This document shows positions 52,493 to 61,387 of a DNA stretch of 64,000 nucleotides, in pieces (position 1 is the stretch's first letter; every line of letters starts with the position of its first letter). The notes beneath the pieces were generated by a model. The model was not told where the DNA came from and ran no database searches. It was given only the letters and a program-made list of their open reading frames with translations. The translations under genes and the position numbers were made by a program. The DNA lies in NCBI RefSeq assembly GCF_022815725.1, contig NZ_JALGRF010000002.1:1116001-1180000 (forward strand), read 5' to 3'. This DNA is from Streptomyces sp. APSN-46.1 (GTDB lineage Bacteria > Actinomycetota > Actinomycetes > Streptomycetales > Streptomycetaceae).

Positions 52493-53458
52493 CTAGGCGG
52501 CCTGCGGGCCCCGGAAGGCACGCCGGAACGCGTTCGGCGTGGTGCCCAGGGTCCGCAGGAAGTGGTGGCGCAGGGCGGCCGCGTTCCCGAAGCCGCTGCG
52601 GCCCGCGATCGCGTCCACCGTGTCGTCGGTGGCTTCGAGGAGTTCTTGCGCCAGCAGCACCCGCTGGCGCAGCACCCACTGGTACGGGGTGGTCCCGGTC
52701 TCCTGGAGGAAGCGGCGGGCGAAGGTGCGCGGGGACATGTGCGCGCGCTCCGCGAGCTGCTCGACGGTGATCTCGTCCTCCAGGTGGCGGGCCATCCAGC
52801 CGATCACCTCGCCGACCGTGTCGCAGGCGGTGCGCGGCAGCGGCCGCCGGATGTACTGGGCCTGCCCGCCGTCCCGGTGGGGCGGTACGACCATCCGCCG
52901 GGCGATGGTGTTGGCCACCTCGGCCCCGTGTGCCTGGCGGACGAGGTGCAGGCACGCGTCGATGCCCGAGGCGGTCCCGGCGGCGGTGATCACGGGGCCC
53001 TCGTCCACGTACAGCACGTCGGGATCGACCAGCGCCTTCGGATAGCGGCGCGTGAGGGCCGGGGCGTGCAGCCAGTGGGTGGTGCAGCGGCGGCCGTCCA
53101 GCAGCCCGGCCTCGCCGAGGACGAAGGCCCCGCTGCACACGCTCAGCACCCGAGCGCCCCGGTCCACGGCCCGGCGCAGGGCCGCGAGGAGGGGCTCGGG
53201 GTAGGTGCGTACGGGAGCCTCCCGGTCGGCGGGCAGACAGATCAGGTCGGCCTCCTCCAGCCGATCCAGCCCGTACGCGGGGGTGATCCCGAAGGCGCCG
53301 CCACCGGCGGCCAGCGGCCCCTCCTCCGCCGCGCACACGGCGAAGTCGCACACCGGGACGCCCATCTCGCTGCGGTCGATTCCGAAGACCTCGCAGAAGA
53401 TCCCCAGCTCGAAGGGGGCGACGCCATTGACGAGGGCCACTGCCACGTTGTTCAGCAT
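52493..53458 (-). CDS. GlxA-type transcriptional regulator (DJ-1/PfpI plus AraC HTH)
   Basis: 321 residues from ATG 53458. The N-terminal DJ-1/PfpI-like domain (~5-170) carries a Cys elbow SVCSGAFVLGEAGLLDGR. The C-terminal ~100 residues are a double-HTH AraC domain (ITVEQLAERAHMSPRTFARRF, VDAIAGRSGFGNAAALRHHF). It lies on the same strand 3' of nrdA-nrdB; Streptomyces nrd operons can carry an AraC-like third gene, nrdS, which this may be, though a terminator and a small gene intervene. Confidence 0.88.
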   Translation of the reverse strand: MLNNVAVALVNGVAPFELGIFCEVFGIDRSEMGVPVCDFAVCAAEEGPLAAGGGAFGITPAYGLDRLEEADLICLPADREAPVRTYPEPLLAALRRAVDRGARVLSVCSGAFVLGEAGLLDGRRCTTHWLHAPALTRRYPKALVDPDVLYVDEGPVITAAGTASGIDACLHLVRQAHGAEVANTIARRMVVPPHRDGGQAQYIRRPLPRTACDTVGEVIGWMARHLEDEITVEQLAERAHMSPRTFARRFLQETGTTPYQWVLRQRVLLAQELLEATDDTVDAIAGRSGFGNAAALRHHFLRTLGTTPNAFRRAFRGPQAA

Positions 53459-53467
53459 GACCCCAGT

Positions 53468-53504
53468 GTGGCAGTAATTCGGTCTTCGATGACAGTCCTG
53501 CCAC
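53468..53504. promoter_or_regulatory. Inverted repeat between the glxA-like gene and a small membrane gene
   Basis: GTGGCAG (53468-53474) and CTGCCAC (53498-53504), arms 23 bases apart in the divergent intergenic space. A plausible operator for the adjacent AraC-type regulator. Confidence 0.35.
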
Positions 53505-53540
53505 TGTTCGATCATGGCCGATCAGGCGGACAGTGGAGGT

Positions 53541-53768
53541 ATGAGCACCTTCGTGAACTACCTCGCCGTCCTCGCCCTCACCGCCGTCCTGATCGGGCCC
53601 AGCCTGTACGGGGCCCTGCGCGACCGACGGATCGACCGGCAGCTGCGGGCCGCCGCGACCCGGCGGGTGTGGCTGCCGCGCCAGCGGGCGGGGGGTCTCG
53701 CGCCCACCCGGCGGCGGCGCCGCGGCATCCGGTTCGGCACCTGGCGCCGGGGACGCATGGCGCTCTGA
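53541..53768 (+). CDS. Small single-pass membrane protein, Arg-rich tail
   Basis: 75 residues from ATG 53541; ATG 53514 would add nine. A hydrophobic N-terminus (YLAVLALTAVLIGPSLYGAL) precedes a very basic tail (TRRRRRGIRFGTWRRGRMAL). It is divergent from the GlxA-like regulator and may be its target. No known family; coding confidence is moderate. Confidence 0.6.
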   Translation: MSTFVNYLAVLALTAVLIGPSLYGALRDRRIDRQLRAAATRRVWLPRQRAGGLAPTRRRRRGIRFGTWRRGRMAL

Positions 53769-53777
53769 GCCCCGCCC

Positions 53778-53835
53778 CCGGAACGCGAGGAGCCGGGACG
53801 CGGCGATCCTCGCGTCCCGGCTCCTCGCGTTCCGG
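53778..53835. terminator. Strong bidirectional terminator between the small gene and nrdB
   Basis: A 24-bp perfect stem (53778-53801 with 53812-53835) and a 10-base loop; the longest hairpin in the window. Confidence 0.85.
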
Positions 53836-53878
53836 CTCCCGGCTCCCTTGCGTGGAGCGGGACTTAGCGGCGCGGGAC

Positions 53879-54904
53879 TTAGAAGTCCTCGTCCAGGTCG
53901 ACCGTGCCCTCGACCGCGACCTGGTAGGCCGACGGGCGCCGCTCGAAGAAGTTCGTCAGCTCCTGGACGCCCTGGAGCTCCATGAACGAGAACGGGTTCT
54001 GCGAGCCGTACACCGGCGGGAAGCCGAGGCGGACCAGGCGCTGGTCCGCGACGCACTCCAGGTACTCGCGCATCGACTCGGTGTTCATGCCCGGCAGGCC
54101 CTCACCGCACAGGTCGCGGCCGAACTGCAGCTCCGCCTCGACGGCCTCCTTCAGCATGTCGGTGACCTGCTGCTGGAGGGCGTCGTCGAAGAGCTCCGGC
54201 TCCTCCTTGCGGACGGTGTCCACGACCTCGAAGGCGAAGTTCATGTGCATGGTCTCGTCGCGGAACACCCAGTTGGTGCCCGTCGCCAGGCCGTGCAGCA
54301 GACCGCGCGAGCGGAACCAGTACACGTACGCGAAGGCGCCGTAGAAGAACAGGCCCTCGATGCACGCCGCGAAGCAGATCAGGTTCAGCAGGAAGCGACG
54401 GCGGTCGGCCTGCGTCTCCAGGCGGTCCAGCTTCTCGACCTCGTTGATCCACTTGAAGCAGAACTGCGCCTTCTCGCGGATCGACGGGATCTCCTCGACG
54501 GCGTCGAAGGCGGCCGCGCGGTCGTCCGGGTCGGGCAGGTAGGTGTCCAGGAGCGTCAAGTAGAACTGGACGTGCACGGCCTCCTCGAACAGCTGGCGCG
54601 AGAGGTAGAGCCGCGCCTCCGGGGAGTTGATGTGCTTGTAGAGCGTCAGCACCAGGTTGTTCGAGACGATCGAGTCGCCCGTCGCGAAGAACGCGACCAG
54701 ACGGCCGATCATGTGCTGCTCGGCGGGCGTCAGTTTGGCGAGGTCGGCGACGTCCGAGTGGAGATCGACCTCCTCCACCGTCCAGGTGTTCTTGATCGCG
54801 TCCCGGTAGCGCTCGTAGAAGTCCGGGTAGCGCATGGGGCGGAGGGTCAGCTCGAAGCCCGGGTCCAGGAGGTTCTTGGTCTTGTCGGACGGGGTGGTGC
54901 TCAT
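53879..54904 (-). CDS. nrdB: NrdB: class Ia ribonucleotide reductase beta (radical) subunit
   Basis: 341 residues. Di-iron ligands are all present: Asp in FATGDSIVSNN, Glu and His in FEEAVHVQFY, Glu in CIEGLFFYG, and Glu and His in DETMHMNF. A Tyr seven residues after the first Glu fits the radical site. The acidic C-terminus VDLDEDF docks into NrdA. Its ATG overlaps the nrdA stop (TAATG), so translation is coupled. Confidence 0.95.
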   Translation of the reverse strand: MSTTPSDKTKNLLDPGFELTLRPMRYPDFYERYRDAIKNTWTVEEVDLHSDVADLAKLTPAEQHMIGRLVAFFATGDSIVSNNLVLTLYKHINSPEARLYLSRQLFEEAVHVQFYLTLLDTYLPDPDDRAAAFDAVEEIPSIREKAQFCFKWINEVEKLDRLETQADRRRFLLNLICFAACIEGLFFYGAFAYVYWFRSRGLLHGLATGTNWVFRDETMHMNFAFEVVDTVRKEEPELFDDALQQQVTDMLKEAVEAELQFGRDLCGEGLPGMNTESMREYLECVADQRLVRLGFPPVYGSQNPFSFMELQGVQELTNFFERRPSAYQVAVEGTVDLDEDF

Positions 54905-57282
54905 TACTGGCAGGCCTCGCAGGACTCGGGGTTCTCAAGGGAGCAGGCGAGCGCCTCGGCGTCGGCGATGGCCTGGGGCAGCGCGACGGGGGCGGCCGCC
55001 TGGGCGGCGCGGGCGATCTTCGTCGCCGGGCGCGAGCGCAGGTAGTACGTGGTCTTCAGGCCCTGCTTCCAGGCGTACGCGTACATCGAGGAGAGCTTCC
55101 CGATGGTCGGCGTCTCCAGGAACAGGTTCAGCGACTGCGACTGGTCGAGGAACGGCGTACGGGCCGCCGCCATGTCGATCAGGCCGCGCTGCGGGATCTC
55201 CCACGCCGTGCGGTACAGCTCGCGCACCTCGGCCGGGATCCAGCCGAAGCCCTGGACCGAGCCGCTGGACTCGCGCAGCGCCTCGCGGGTCTGCGCGTCC
55301 CACACGCCGAGCTGCTTCAGCTCCTCCACCAGGTAGCCGTTGACCTGGAGGAACTCCCCGCTCAGCGTCTCGCGCTTGAAGAGGTTGGAGACCTGCGGCT
55401 CGATGCACTCGTACACGCCGGCGATCGAGGCGATCGTGGCCGTCGGGGCGATGGCGAGGAGCAGGGAGTTGCGCATGCCGCTCTTGGCGACCCGGGCGCG
55501 CAGCGCGTCCCAGCGCTCCGGCCAGTTCAGCTCCACGTCGTAGTGGTCCGGGTGCAGGACGCCGCGCGCGGTGCGGGTCTGCTCCCAGGCCGGCAGCGGG
55601 CCGCTGCGCTCGGCGAGGTCGCACGAGGCCTCGTACGCGGCCAGCATGATGCGCTCGGAGAGCTTGGTGGACAGGGCCTTCGCCTCGGGGGAGTCGAAGG
55701 GCATCCGCAGTTTGAAGAAGACGTCCTGGAGGCCCATGGCGCCCAGGCCGACCGGGCGCCAGCGGGCGTTGGAGCGACCCGCCTGCTCGGTCGGGTAGAA
55801 GTTGATGTCCACCACGCGGTCGAGGAAGGTGACGGCGGTGCGGACGGTCTCGTCGATCCGCTCCCAGTCGATCTCGCCGTCGATCACGAACGCGCCCAGG
55901 TTGACCGAGCCGAGGTTGCAGACGGCCGTCTCGCCGTCGTTGGTGACCTCGATGATCTCGGTGCACAGGTTCGAGGAGTGCACGACCGTGCCCGGTTCGG
56001 CGGTCTGGTTCGCCGTGCGGTTGGAGGCGTCCTTGAAGGTCATCCAGCCCTGGCCGGTCTGCGCGAGGGTGCGCATCATCCGGCCGTACAGGTCGCGGGC
56101 GGGCATGGTCTTGCGGGCCAGGCCGTCCGCCTCGGCCTTGCGGTAGGCGGCGTCGAAGTCGTCGCCCCACAGGTCCACCAGTTCGGGGACGTCGGCCGGG
56201 GAGAACAGCGACCACTCGGCGTCGGCGTTCACGCGGCGCATGAACTCGTCCGGCACCCAGTGGGCGAGGTTCAGGTTGTGCGTACGGCGCTGGTCCTCAC
56301 CGGTGTTGTCGCGGAGCTCCAGGAACTCCTCGATGTCCGCGTGCCAGGTCTCCAGGTAGACGGCGGCGGCGCCCTTGCGGCGGCCGCCCTGGTTCACGGC
56401 GGCGACGGAGGCGTCGAGAGTCTTCAGGAACGGGACGATGCCGTTGGAGTGGCCGTTCGTACCGCGGATCAGCGAACCGCGGGCGCGGATGCGGGAGTAC
56501 GAGAGGCCGATGCCGCCGGCGTGCTTGGAGAGGCGGGCGACCTGGTGGTAGCGGTCGTAGATCGAGTCGAGCTCGTCCAGCGGGGAGTCCAGCAGGTAGC
56601 AGGAGGACATCTGCGGGTGCCGGGTGCCGGAGTTGAAGAGCGTGGGGGAGGACGGCAGGTAGTCGAGGCGGCTCATCAGCCGGTAGAGCGAGGCCACTTC
56701 CTCGACGGCCGGGAGGGTGTCGTCGGCGGCGAGGCCGCAGGCCACGCGCAGCATGAAGTACTGCGGGGTCTCGATGACCTGGCGGGTGATCGGGTGGCGC
56801 AGCAGGTAGCGGCTGTGCAGGGTGCGCAGGCCGAAGAAGCCGAAGCGGTCGTCGGCGCCCTCGGCGAGCGCGTGCTCGACCAGCGCGTCGAGGCGGGCGG
56901 CGTGGGCGCGGACGAACTCGGCCGTGCGGTCGGCGATCAGGCCCTCGCGGTGGCCGACCTCGACGGAGGCGGCGAAGGAGGTGGCCCCCTGGCCGACGGC
57001 CTCGTCCGCGACGGCCAGCGTCAGCAGGCGGGCGGCGAGCCGGGAGTACGCCGGGTCCTCGGAGATCAGACCGGCGGCGGCCTCGGTGGCCAGCCCGCGC
57101 AGCTCGGCCTCGTCTGCGACGGCGCTGCGGCCGCGCAGGGCGGCGGCGGCGACCCGGCCGGGGTCGGTGTCGGGGAGGTCGGCGGTCAGCTCGGTGAGAG
57201 TACGCAGCAGCGCGGCCCCCGGGCCTTCGGTGGTGTCGCCAGAAGTGGACTCGGCGCGCGGTGCGGAAGGCGCGATGGTCAC
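54904..57282 (-). CDS. nrdA: NrdA: class Ia ribonucleotide reductase alpha (catalytic) subunit
   Basis: 792 residues from GTG 57282; the frame is open further upstream, into the riboswitch. Features: SSPTLFNSGTRHPQMSSCYLL (active Cys), KHAGGIGLSYSRIRARGS, HSSNLCTEIIE and CNLGSVNL (Asn/Cys/Glu site), PVGLGAMGLQDV, APTATIASIAGVYECIEP, and C-terminal CEACQ (redox shuttle Cys). The N-terminal ~60 residues are Ala/Arg-rich and do not look like a full ATP cone. The palindrome GGGAG-AG-CTCCC (57286-57297) at the ribosome binding site could mask it. Confidence 0.95.
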   Translation of the reverse strand: MTIAPSAPRAESTSGDTTEGPGAALLRTLTELTADLPDTDPGRVAAAALRGRSAVADEAELRGLATEAAAGLISEDPAYSRLAARLLTLAVADEAVGQGATSFAASVEVGHREGLIADRTAEFVRAHAARLDALVEHALAEGADDRFGFFGLRTLHSRYLLRHPITRQVIETPQYFMLRVACGLAADDTLPAVEEVASLYRLMSRLDYLPSSPTLFNSGTRHPQMSSCYLLDSPLDELDSIYDRYHQVARLSKHAGGIGLSYSRIRARGSLIRGTNGHSNGIVPFLKTLDASVAAVNQGGRRKGAAAVYLETWHADIEEFLELRDNTGEDQRRTHNLNLAHWVPDEFMRRVNADAEWSLFSPADVPELVDLWGDDFDAAYRKAEADGLARKTMPARDLYGRMMRTLAQTGQGWMTFKDASNRTANQTAEPGTVVHSSNLCTEIIEVTNDGETAVCNLGSVNLGAFVIDGEIDWERIDETVRTAVTFLDRVVDINFYPTEQAGRSNARWRPVGLGAMGLQDVFFKLRMPFDSPEAKALSTKLSERIMLAAYEASCDLAERSGPLPAWEQTRTARGVLHPDHYDVELNWPERWDALRARVAKSGMRNSLLLAIAPTATIASIAGVYECIEPQVSNLFKRETLSGEFLQVNGYLVEELKQLGVWDAQTREALRESSGSVQGFGWIPAEVRELYRTAWEIPQRGLIDMAAARTPFLDQSQSLNLFLETPTIGKLSSMYAYAWKQGLKTTYYLRSRPATKIARAAQAAAPVALPQAIADAEALACSLENPESCEACQ

Positions 57283-57399
57283 GGCGGGAGCTCTCCCTCG
57301 CTCGGCCCGGTCATCGGCGGAGCGGGGCGCGAGCGGGCGCATGCGGGCGCGCGGGAACGCGACGTGCCGCATGGCGTCCACCGGCCCAACCGCGAGGCC

Positions 57400-57545
57400 C
57401 GGACGTGTCTCCACCCGGTTCGGTCGACCCGGGCGTGCTGTCGGCAGGTCCTCGGACTTGCGGGGTGCACCAATGGGTGCACTTCACACCGTTGCGGGAC
57501 AGTTCCGGATTCACACCGGATTCCCCTGCGTTGACAGCGAGGATG
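57400..57545 (-). promoter_or_regulatory. Cobalamin (B12) riboswitch of nrdAB
   Basis: On the minus strand: GGGGAATCCGGTGTGAATCC near 57530-57510, then AACTGTCCCGCAACGGTG, an arm GTGCACCCATTGGTGCAC, and the B12 box AGTCCGAGGACCTGCCGACA (57459-57440). These are the standard cobalamin-riboswitch core blocks in order. A downstream hairpin CCCGGGT/ACCGGG follows at ~57412-57433. In Streptomyces, B12 shuts class Ia nrd expression so that class II (B12-dependent) enzyme is used. Confidence 0.93.
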
Positions 57546-57593
57546 AGCATACATGTGGGGGCCGCCCCGTGTGCGACCCCCTAGATGTTGTGT
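57545..57593 (-). promoter_or_regulatory. Possible nrdA promoter with paired NrdR boxes
   Basis: Two similar AT-richer 16-mers face each other about three helical turns apart: GAGCATACATGTGGGG (57545-57560) and CCCCTAGATGTTGTGT (57578-57593). NrdR binds paired boxes at such spacing. The minus-strand TATGCT (57552-57547) within the first box could be the -10, placing the start just ahead of the riboswitch. Confidence 0.4.
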
Positions 57594-57611
57594 CTGCGTG
57601 GCTGCGTGGAG

Positions 57612-58112
57612 CTACAGTTCGAGACCGTACGTGAGCAGAGTGAGGCCGGGGAACGGCTGCCAGTCCCGCGCGGGGGTCCGTTCGAAGCCGAGGCGGTCGT
57701 AGATCCGGTGGGCGCCGGCCATGTCGTCCGACGTGGACAGGACGAGGCGCCGCACCCCCTCGATGGCCCGGGCGCGCTCGACGCACGCCCGTACGAGCGC
57801 CTCCCCGGCGCCCTGCCCGCGGCCCTCCCGGGCGACGGCCAGCATCCGGAACTCGGCCTCGTCGGCCCGCGCGATGTCACAGAAGGCACTCCCGGGCGGG
57901 GCGAAGGCCACACCCCCGATCAGGCGGCCGTCGTGCGCGACGGCGACGAGGATCTCGCAGACGGCGGCCCGCCCGGCCACGTCCCGCAGCCGCGAGAGGT
58001 AGGGGTCGTCCTCGCCGTAGGCGAGCAGCCCGTCCCCGAGATACACCCGCGCGGTGATCTCACCCAACTCTTCGTACTCGGCGGGTACGGCCGCCCTGAT
58101 CTTGATATCCAT
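57612..58112 (-). CDS. GNAT-family N-acetyltransferase
   Basis: 166 residues from ATG 58112. Acetyl-CoA motif A RMLAVAREGRGQGAGEALV (R/Q-x-x-G-x-G/A), then STSDDMAGAHRIYDRLGFER. The substrate is unknown. It is divergent from the Uma2 gene. Its 3' end abuts the nrdA promoter region by ~20 bases. Confidence 0.92.
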   Translation of the reverse strand: MDIKIRAAVPAEYEELGEITARVYLGDGLLAYGEDDPYLSRLRDVAGRAAVCEILVAVAHDGRLIGGVAFAPPGSAFCDIARADEAEFRMLAVAREGRGQGAGEALVRACVERARAIEGVRRLVLSTSDDMAGAHRIYDRLGFERTPARDWQPFPGLTLLTYGLEL

Positions 58113-58189
58113 GCGGTCGAGTGTGCAGGACGGGTGTCGGTGGTCGGCGCTATCGTCGGTACCAGCACCGTCGAGGAAGGCGAGCGAGC

Positions 58190-58774
58190 ATGACCGCGAG
58201 GACCGGCCGGCCGCACCTGCTGACCGAGGAGTTCGAGGAATTGGCCCTGATGGCTCGCAACCAGCTGGAGGGAGTGCGGCTGGAGTTCATCGACGGGAGG
58301 CTGAGGAGCAAGGCCCCGCAAGACGGCGATCACGGGACGATCATTGAGTGGCTCACCCGGATCTGTATGCGGTACAGGCCTGAACTGTGGTCGTATCCGG
58401 GCCGGGGAATCAAGGTCCAGGAGCACCGGGCGGGCAGGGCCATTCCGGATGCCTCGCTGGCGCCCTCGGAGGCGTTCGCCGGAGAGGGCGAATGGTCCGA
58501 ACCGGAACCGGTGCTGATGGTTGTCGAGGTGGCATCGTGGGACTCGGACACTGACCACCGGAACCGGCGGGAGTCGCCGCGCGTGTACGCGGAGACCGGT
58601 ATTCCGGTCTATCTGCTCATCGACCGGCACACGTGCGAGGTCTTGGTCTACAGCGACCCCGACGGCCAGCGGTACGAGACCGTCCGCACCGTGCCGTACG
58701 GCAAGGACATCCACCTCCCCGACCCCGTCGGAATCACCCTCCACACCGAGCCCCTCAAGGACTGGGTGCGCTGA
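58190..58774 (+). CDS. Uma2-family putative restriction-endonuclease-fold protein
   Basis: 194 residues from ATG 58190, after GAGGAAGG. Uma2 pattern: GVRLEFIDGRLR, HGTIIEWL, RAIPDASLAPSEAF (Asp), VLMVVEVASWDSDTDHRNRR (Glu-x-x-S with Lys replaced by Arg or a distal basic residue), YAETGIPVYLLID. The PD-(D/E)XK fold is predicted for the family. Streptomyces genomes carry many copies of unknown role. Confidence 0.92.
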   Translation: MTARTGRPHLLTEEFEELALMARNQLEGVRLEFIDGRLRSKAPQDGDHGTIIEWLTRICMRYRPELWSYPGRGIKVQEHRAGRAIPDASLAPSEAFAGEGEWSEPEPVLMVVEVASWDSDTDHRNRRESPRVYAETGIPVYLLIDRHTCEVLVYSDPDGQRYETVRTVPYGKDIHLPDPVGITLHTEPLKDWVR

Positions 58775-58777
58775 GGG

Positions 58778-58819
58778 ACGCCGAAGGGCCCCGCCGGATC
58801 CGGCGGGGCCCTTCGGCGT
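58778..58819. terminator. Bidirectional terminator between the Uma2 gene and ybdD
   Basis: A 42-base perfect palindrome (21-bp arms, centre GGATCC) between two convergent genes. Confidence 0.85.
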
Positions 58820-58825
58820 ACGGGG

Positions 58826-59023
58826 TCAGCAGCAGCGGAAGCCCTCGCGGGGGTCCGCCTCGCGGGCGTCCGTGCGGGCGCGTTCGAAGGCGCGCCGGGT
58901 CAGGACCTCGGCCGCGGGGTCGTGCGCGCGGGCGTGGGCCACGTAGCGGTCGTACGCCGCCTCGCCCGAGAACTCCCGTACGTAGAACCGCGCCTTCGCC
59001 AGGGCCGCGCGCACGCCGGTCAC
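58826..59023 (-). CDS. YbdD/YjiX-family small protein
   Basis: 65 residues from GTG 59023, which overlaps the cstA stop (GTGA). The family pattern is ARFYVREFSGEAAYDRYVAHAR with TRRAFERARTDAR, and the end is GFRCC. In E. coli the YbdD-type partner is needed with CstA/BtsT for pyruvate transport, so the coupled arrangement makes functional sense. Confidence 0.9.
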   Translation of the reverse strand: MTGVRAALAKARFYVREFSGEAAYDRYVAHARAHDPAAEVLTRRAFERARTDAREADPREGFRCC

Positions 59024-61278
59024 GCGACCGGCTCCTTCACCCGGCCGCCGCCGGAGTCCAGGCCCGCCGCCGCGAGCTCCGCCCGCTCCTCGGGCGTCGC
59101 GATCAGTCCGGCCGGGGCGACGATCCTCGACTCGGTCCAGGGGACCTCGGACAGCTTCACGGCCTCCGGGCTGCTGATGGCCTTGAAGCAGGTCCGGGCC
59201 GCGTCCAGGAGCACGATGATGATCAGGATCGCGAACAGCGCCGACAGCGCGCCGTCCACCGTGGCGTTGGTGACCACGGTGTGCATCTCGTCCATGTTCT
59301 TCGCCGGCGGCAGCACCTTCCCGGCGTCGATGCCGGTCTGGTACTTGTCGCGCTGCGCGAAGAAGCCGACCTTCACATCGTCCGAGAAGATCTTCTGGTA
59401 GCTCGCGGTGAGCGTGACCGCCACGTCCCACGCCAGCGGAACACCCGTTACCCAGGCCCACTTGAGCCGCCCGGACTTGACGAGCAGCGTGGTGCACACG
59501 GCCAGGGCCACCGCCGCGAGCAGCTGGTTCGCGATGCCGAACAGCGGGAAGAGCTGGTTGATGCCGCCCAGCGGGTCCTTGACGCCGACCCACAGGAAGT
59601 AGCCCCAGCCGCCGACGACGAGGGCGCTCGCCAGCCACACGCCCGGCTTCCAGCTGACGTCCTTGAAGGACTTGTGCACGTTGCCGAGGGTGTCCTGGAG
59701 CATGAACCGGCCCACGCGGGTACCCGCGTCCAGCGTCGTCAGGATGAACAGGGCCTCGAACATGATGGCGAAGTGGTACCAGAAGGCCTTCATCCCGGCG
59801 CCGCCGACGACGGACGAGAAGATCTCCGACATTCCGAGTGCGAAGGTCGGCGCGCCACCCGTACGGGACAGCAGGCTGGCCTCCTCCACGTCCTTGGCCG
59901 CCTGGGCGAGGGCGTCGGGGGTGATGGCGAAGCCGAAGTTGGTCACCGCCTGCGAGGCGGTCTCCACGGTGGCGCCGACGACCCCGGCGGGGGAGTTGAC
60001 CGCGAAGAACAGGCCGGGCTCGATGATGCAGGCGGCGATGATCGCCATGACGGCGACGAAGGACTCGGTCAGCATCGCGCCGTAGCCGATGACCCGTACC
60101 TGGGTCTCCTTCTGGATCATCTTCGGGGTGGTACCCGAGGCGACCAGGGAGTGGAAGCCGGACAGCGCGCCGCACGCGATGGTGATGAACACGAACGGGA
60201 ACATCGAGCCGGCGAAGACCGGGCCGTCGCCGCGCGTCGCGAAGTCGGTGACCGCGGGCATCTTCAGCGTCGGCATCGCTATCACCACGCCCACCGCCAT
60301 CAGCGCGATGGTGCCGACCTTCATGAAGGTGGAGAGGTAGTCGCGCGGCGCGAGCAGCAGCCACACCGGCAGCACCGACGCGATGAAGCCGTACGCGACC
60401 ATCCAGATGATCAGCGTCTCCTTCTCCAGCGTGAAGGTCTGCGCCAGTGAGGACTCCGCGACCCAGCCGCCCGCGACGATGGCGAGCAGCAGCAGCGCGA
60501 CGCCGATGACCGAGACCTCGGTGACCCGGCCCGGCCGCAGCACGCGCAGGTAGACGCCCATGAAGAGGGCGATCGGGATGGTCATTCCGATGGAGAAGAC
60601 GCCCCAGGGGGAGTGCGCCAGCGCGTTGACGATGACCAGCGCCAGCACCGCCAGCAGGATGATCATGATGGCGAACACGGCGACCAGGGCGGCGGCTCCG
60701 CCGACGGGGCCGATCTCGTCGCGGGCCATCTGCCCGAGCGAACGGCCGTCGCGCCGGGTGGAGAAGAAGAGGGTGACCATGTCCTGGACGGCGCCGGCGA
60801 AGATGACGCCCGCGACGATCCAGATGGTGCCCGGCAGGTAGCCCATCTGCGCGGCGAGCACGGGGCCGACGAGCGGGCCGGCGCCGGCGACGGCCGCGAA
60901 GTGGTGGCCGAAGAGCACCCGGCGGTCGGTCGGGTGGAAGTCGACACCGTTGTCAAGGCGTTCGGCGGGGGTGGCGCGGGTCTTGTCCACCTTCAGCACG
61001 CGGTGCGCGATGAACCGCGCGTAGAAGCGGTATCCGATGGCGTACGAGCCCAGGGCGGCGGCGAGCAGCCAGGCGGCCGAGATCTCCTCGCCCCGGGAGA
61101 GGGCCAACACCGCCCAGCCGATGGCCCCGATGAGGGCCACCAGCAACCAGACGGCGGCCGACTTCGGCGAGAGGCCGCCCGAGAGGCCGCCCGTGGAGGA
61201 AGTGGAGGAAGGCGAGCCCGGTGTGGTGCCCGGACTCGCCGCGTTCCGTTCTGTGCCTGTTGCTTCCGGTTCCGGCAT
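59020..61278 (-). CDS. cstA: CstA-family carbon-starvation/pyruvate transporter
   Basis: 752 residues with a Ser/Thr/Gly/Pro-rich head of ~45 residues and about sixteen membrane helices. CstA motifs: GYRFYARFIAHRVLKVD, HHFAAVAGAGPLVGPVLAAQMGYLP, FSTRRDGRSLGQMARDEIG, ACGALSGFHSLVASGTTPKMI, and FEALFILTTLDAGTRVGRFMLQD. It imports pyruvate and possibly peptides in starvation. dasR lies 109 bases upstream on the same strand. Confidence 0.94.
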   Translation of the reverse strand: MPEPEATGTERNAASPGTTPGSPSSTSSTGGLSGGLSPKSAAVWLLVALIGAIGWAVLALSRGEEISAAWLLAAALGSYAIGYRFYARFIAHRVLKVDKTRATPAERLDNGVDFHPTDRRVLFGHHFAAVAGAGPLVGPVLAAQMGYLPGTIWIVAGVIFAGAVQDMVTLFFSTRRDGRSLGQMARDEIGPVGGAAALVAVFAIMIILLAVLALVIVNALAHSPWGVFSIGMTIPIALFMGVYLRVLRPGRVTEVSVIGVALLLLAIVAGGWVAESSLAQTFTLEKETLIIWMVAYGFIASVLPVWLLLAPRDYLSTFMKVGTIALMAVGVVIAMPTLKMPAVTDFATRGDGPVFAGSMFPFVFITIACGALSGFHSLVASGTTPKMIQKETQVRVIGYGAMLTESFVAVMAIIAACIIEPGLFFAVNSPAGVVGATVETASQAVTNFGFAITPDALAQAAKDVEEASLLSRTGGAPTFALGMSEIFSSVVGGAGMKAFWYHFAIMFEALFILTTLDAGTRVGRFMLQDTLGNVHKSFKDVSWKPGVWLASALVVGGWGYFLWVGVKDPLGGINQLFPLFGIANQLLAAVALAVCTTLLVKSGRLKWAWVTGVPLAWDVAVTLTASYQKIFSDDVKVGFFAQRDKYQTGIDAGKVLPPAKNMDEMHTVVTNATVDGALSALFAILIIIVLLDAARTCFKAISSPEAVKLSEVPWTESRIVAPAGLIATPEERAELAAAGLDSGGGRVKEPVA

Positions 61279-61387
61279 GATCCCTCGTCCCCTCGTTGAT
61301 CATCTGCGTAAGCGCAGGGAATCTACGGGGACCCGCCCGCTGAACGTAAGTCCCCGTCCGTATAGCGGTACGAGTGTCAACTACGTA

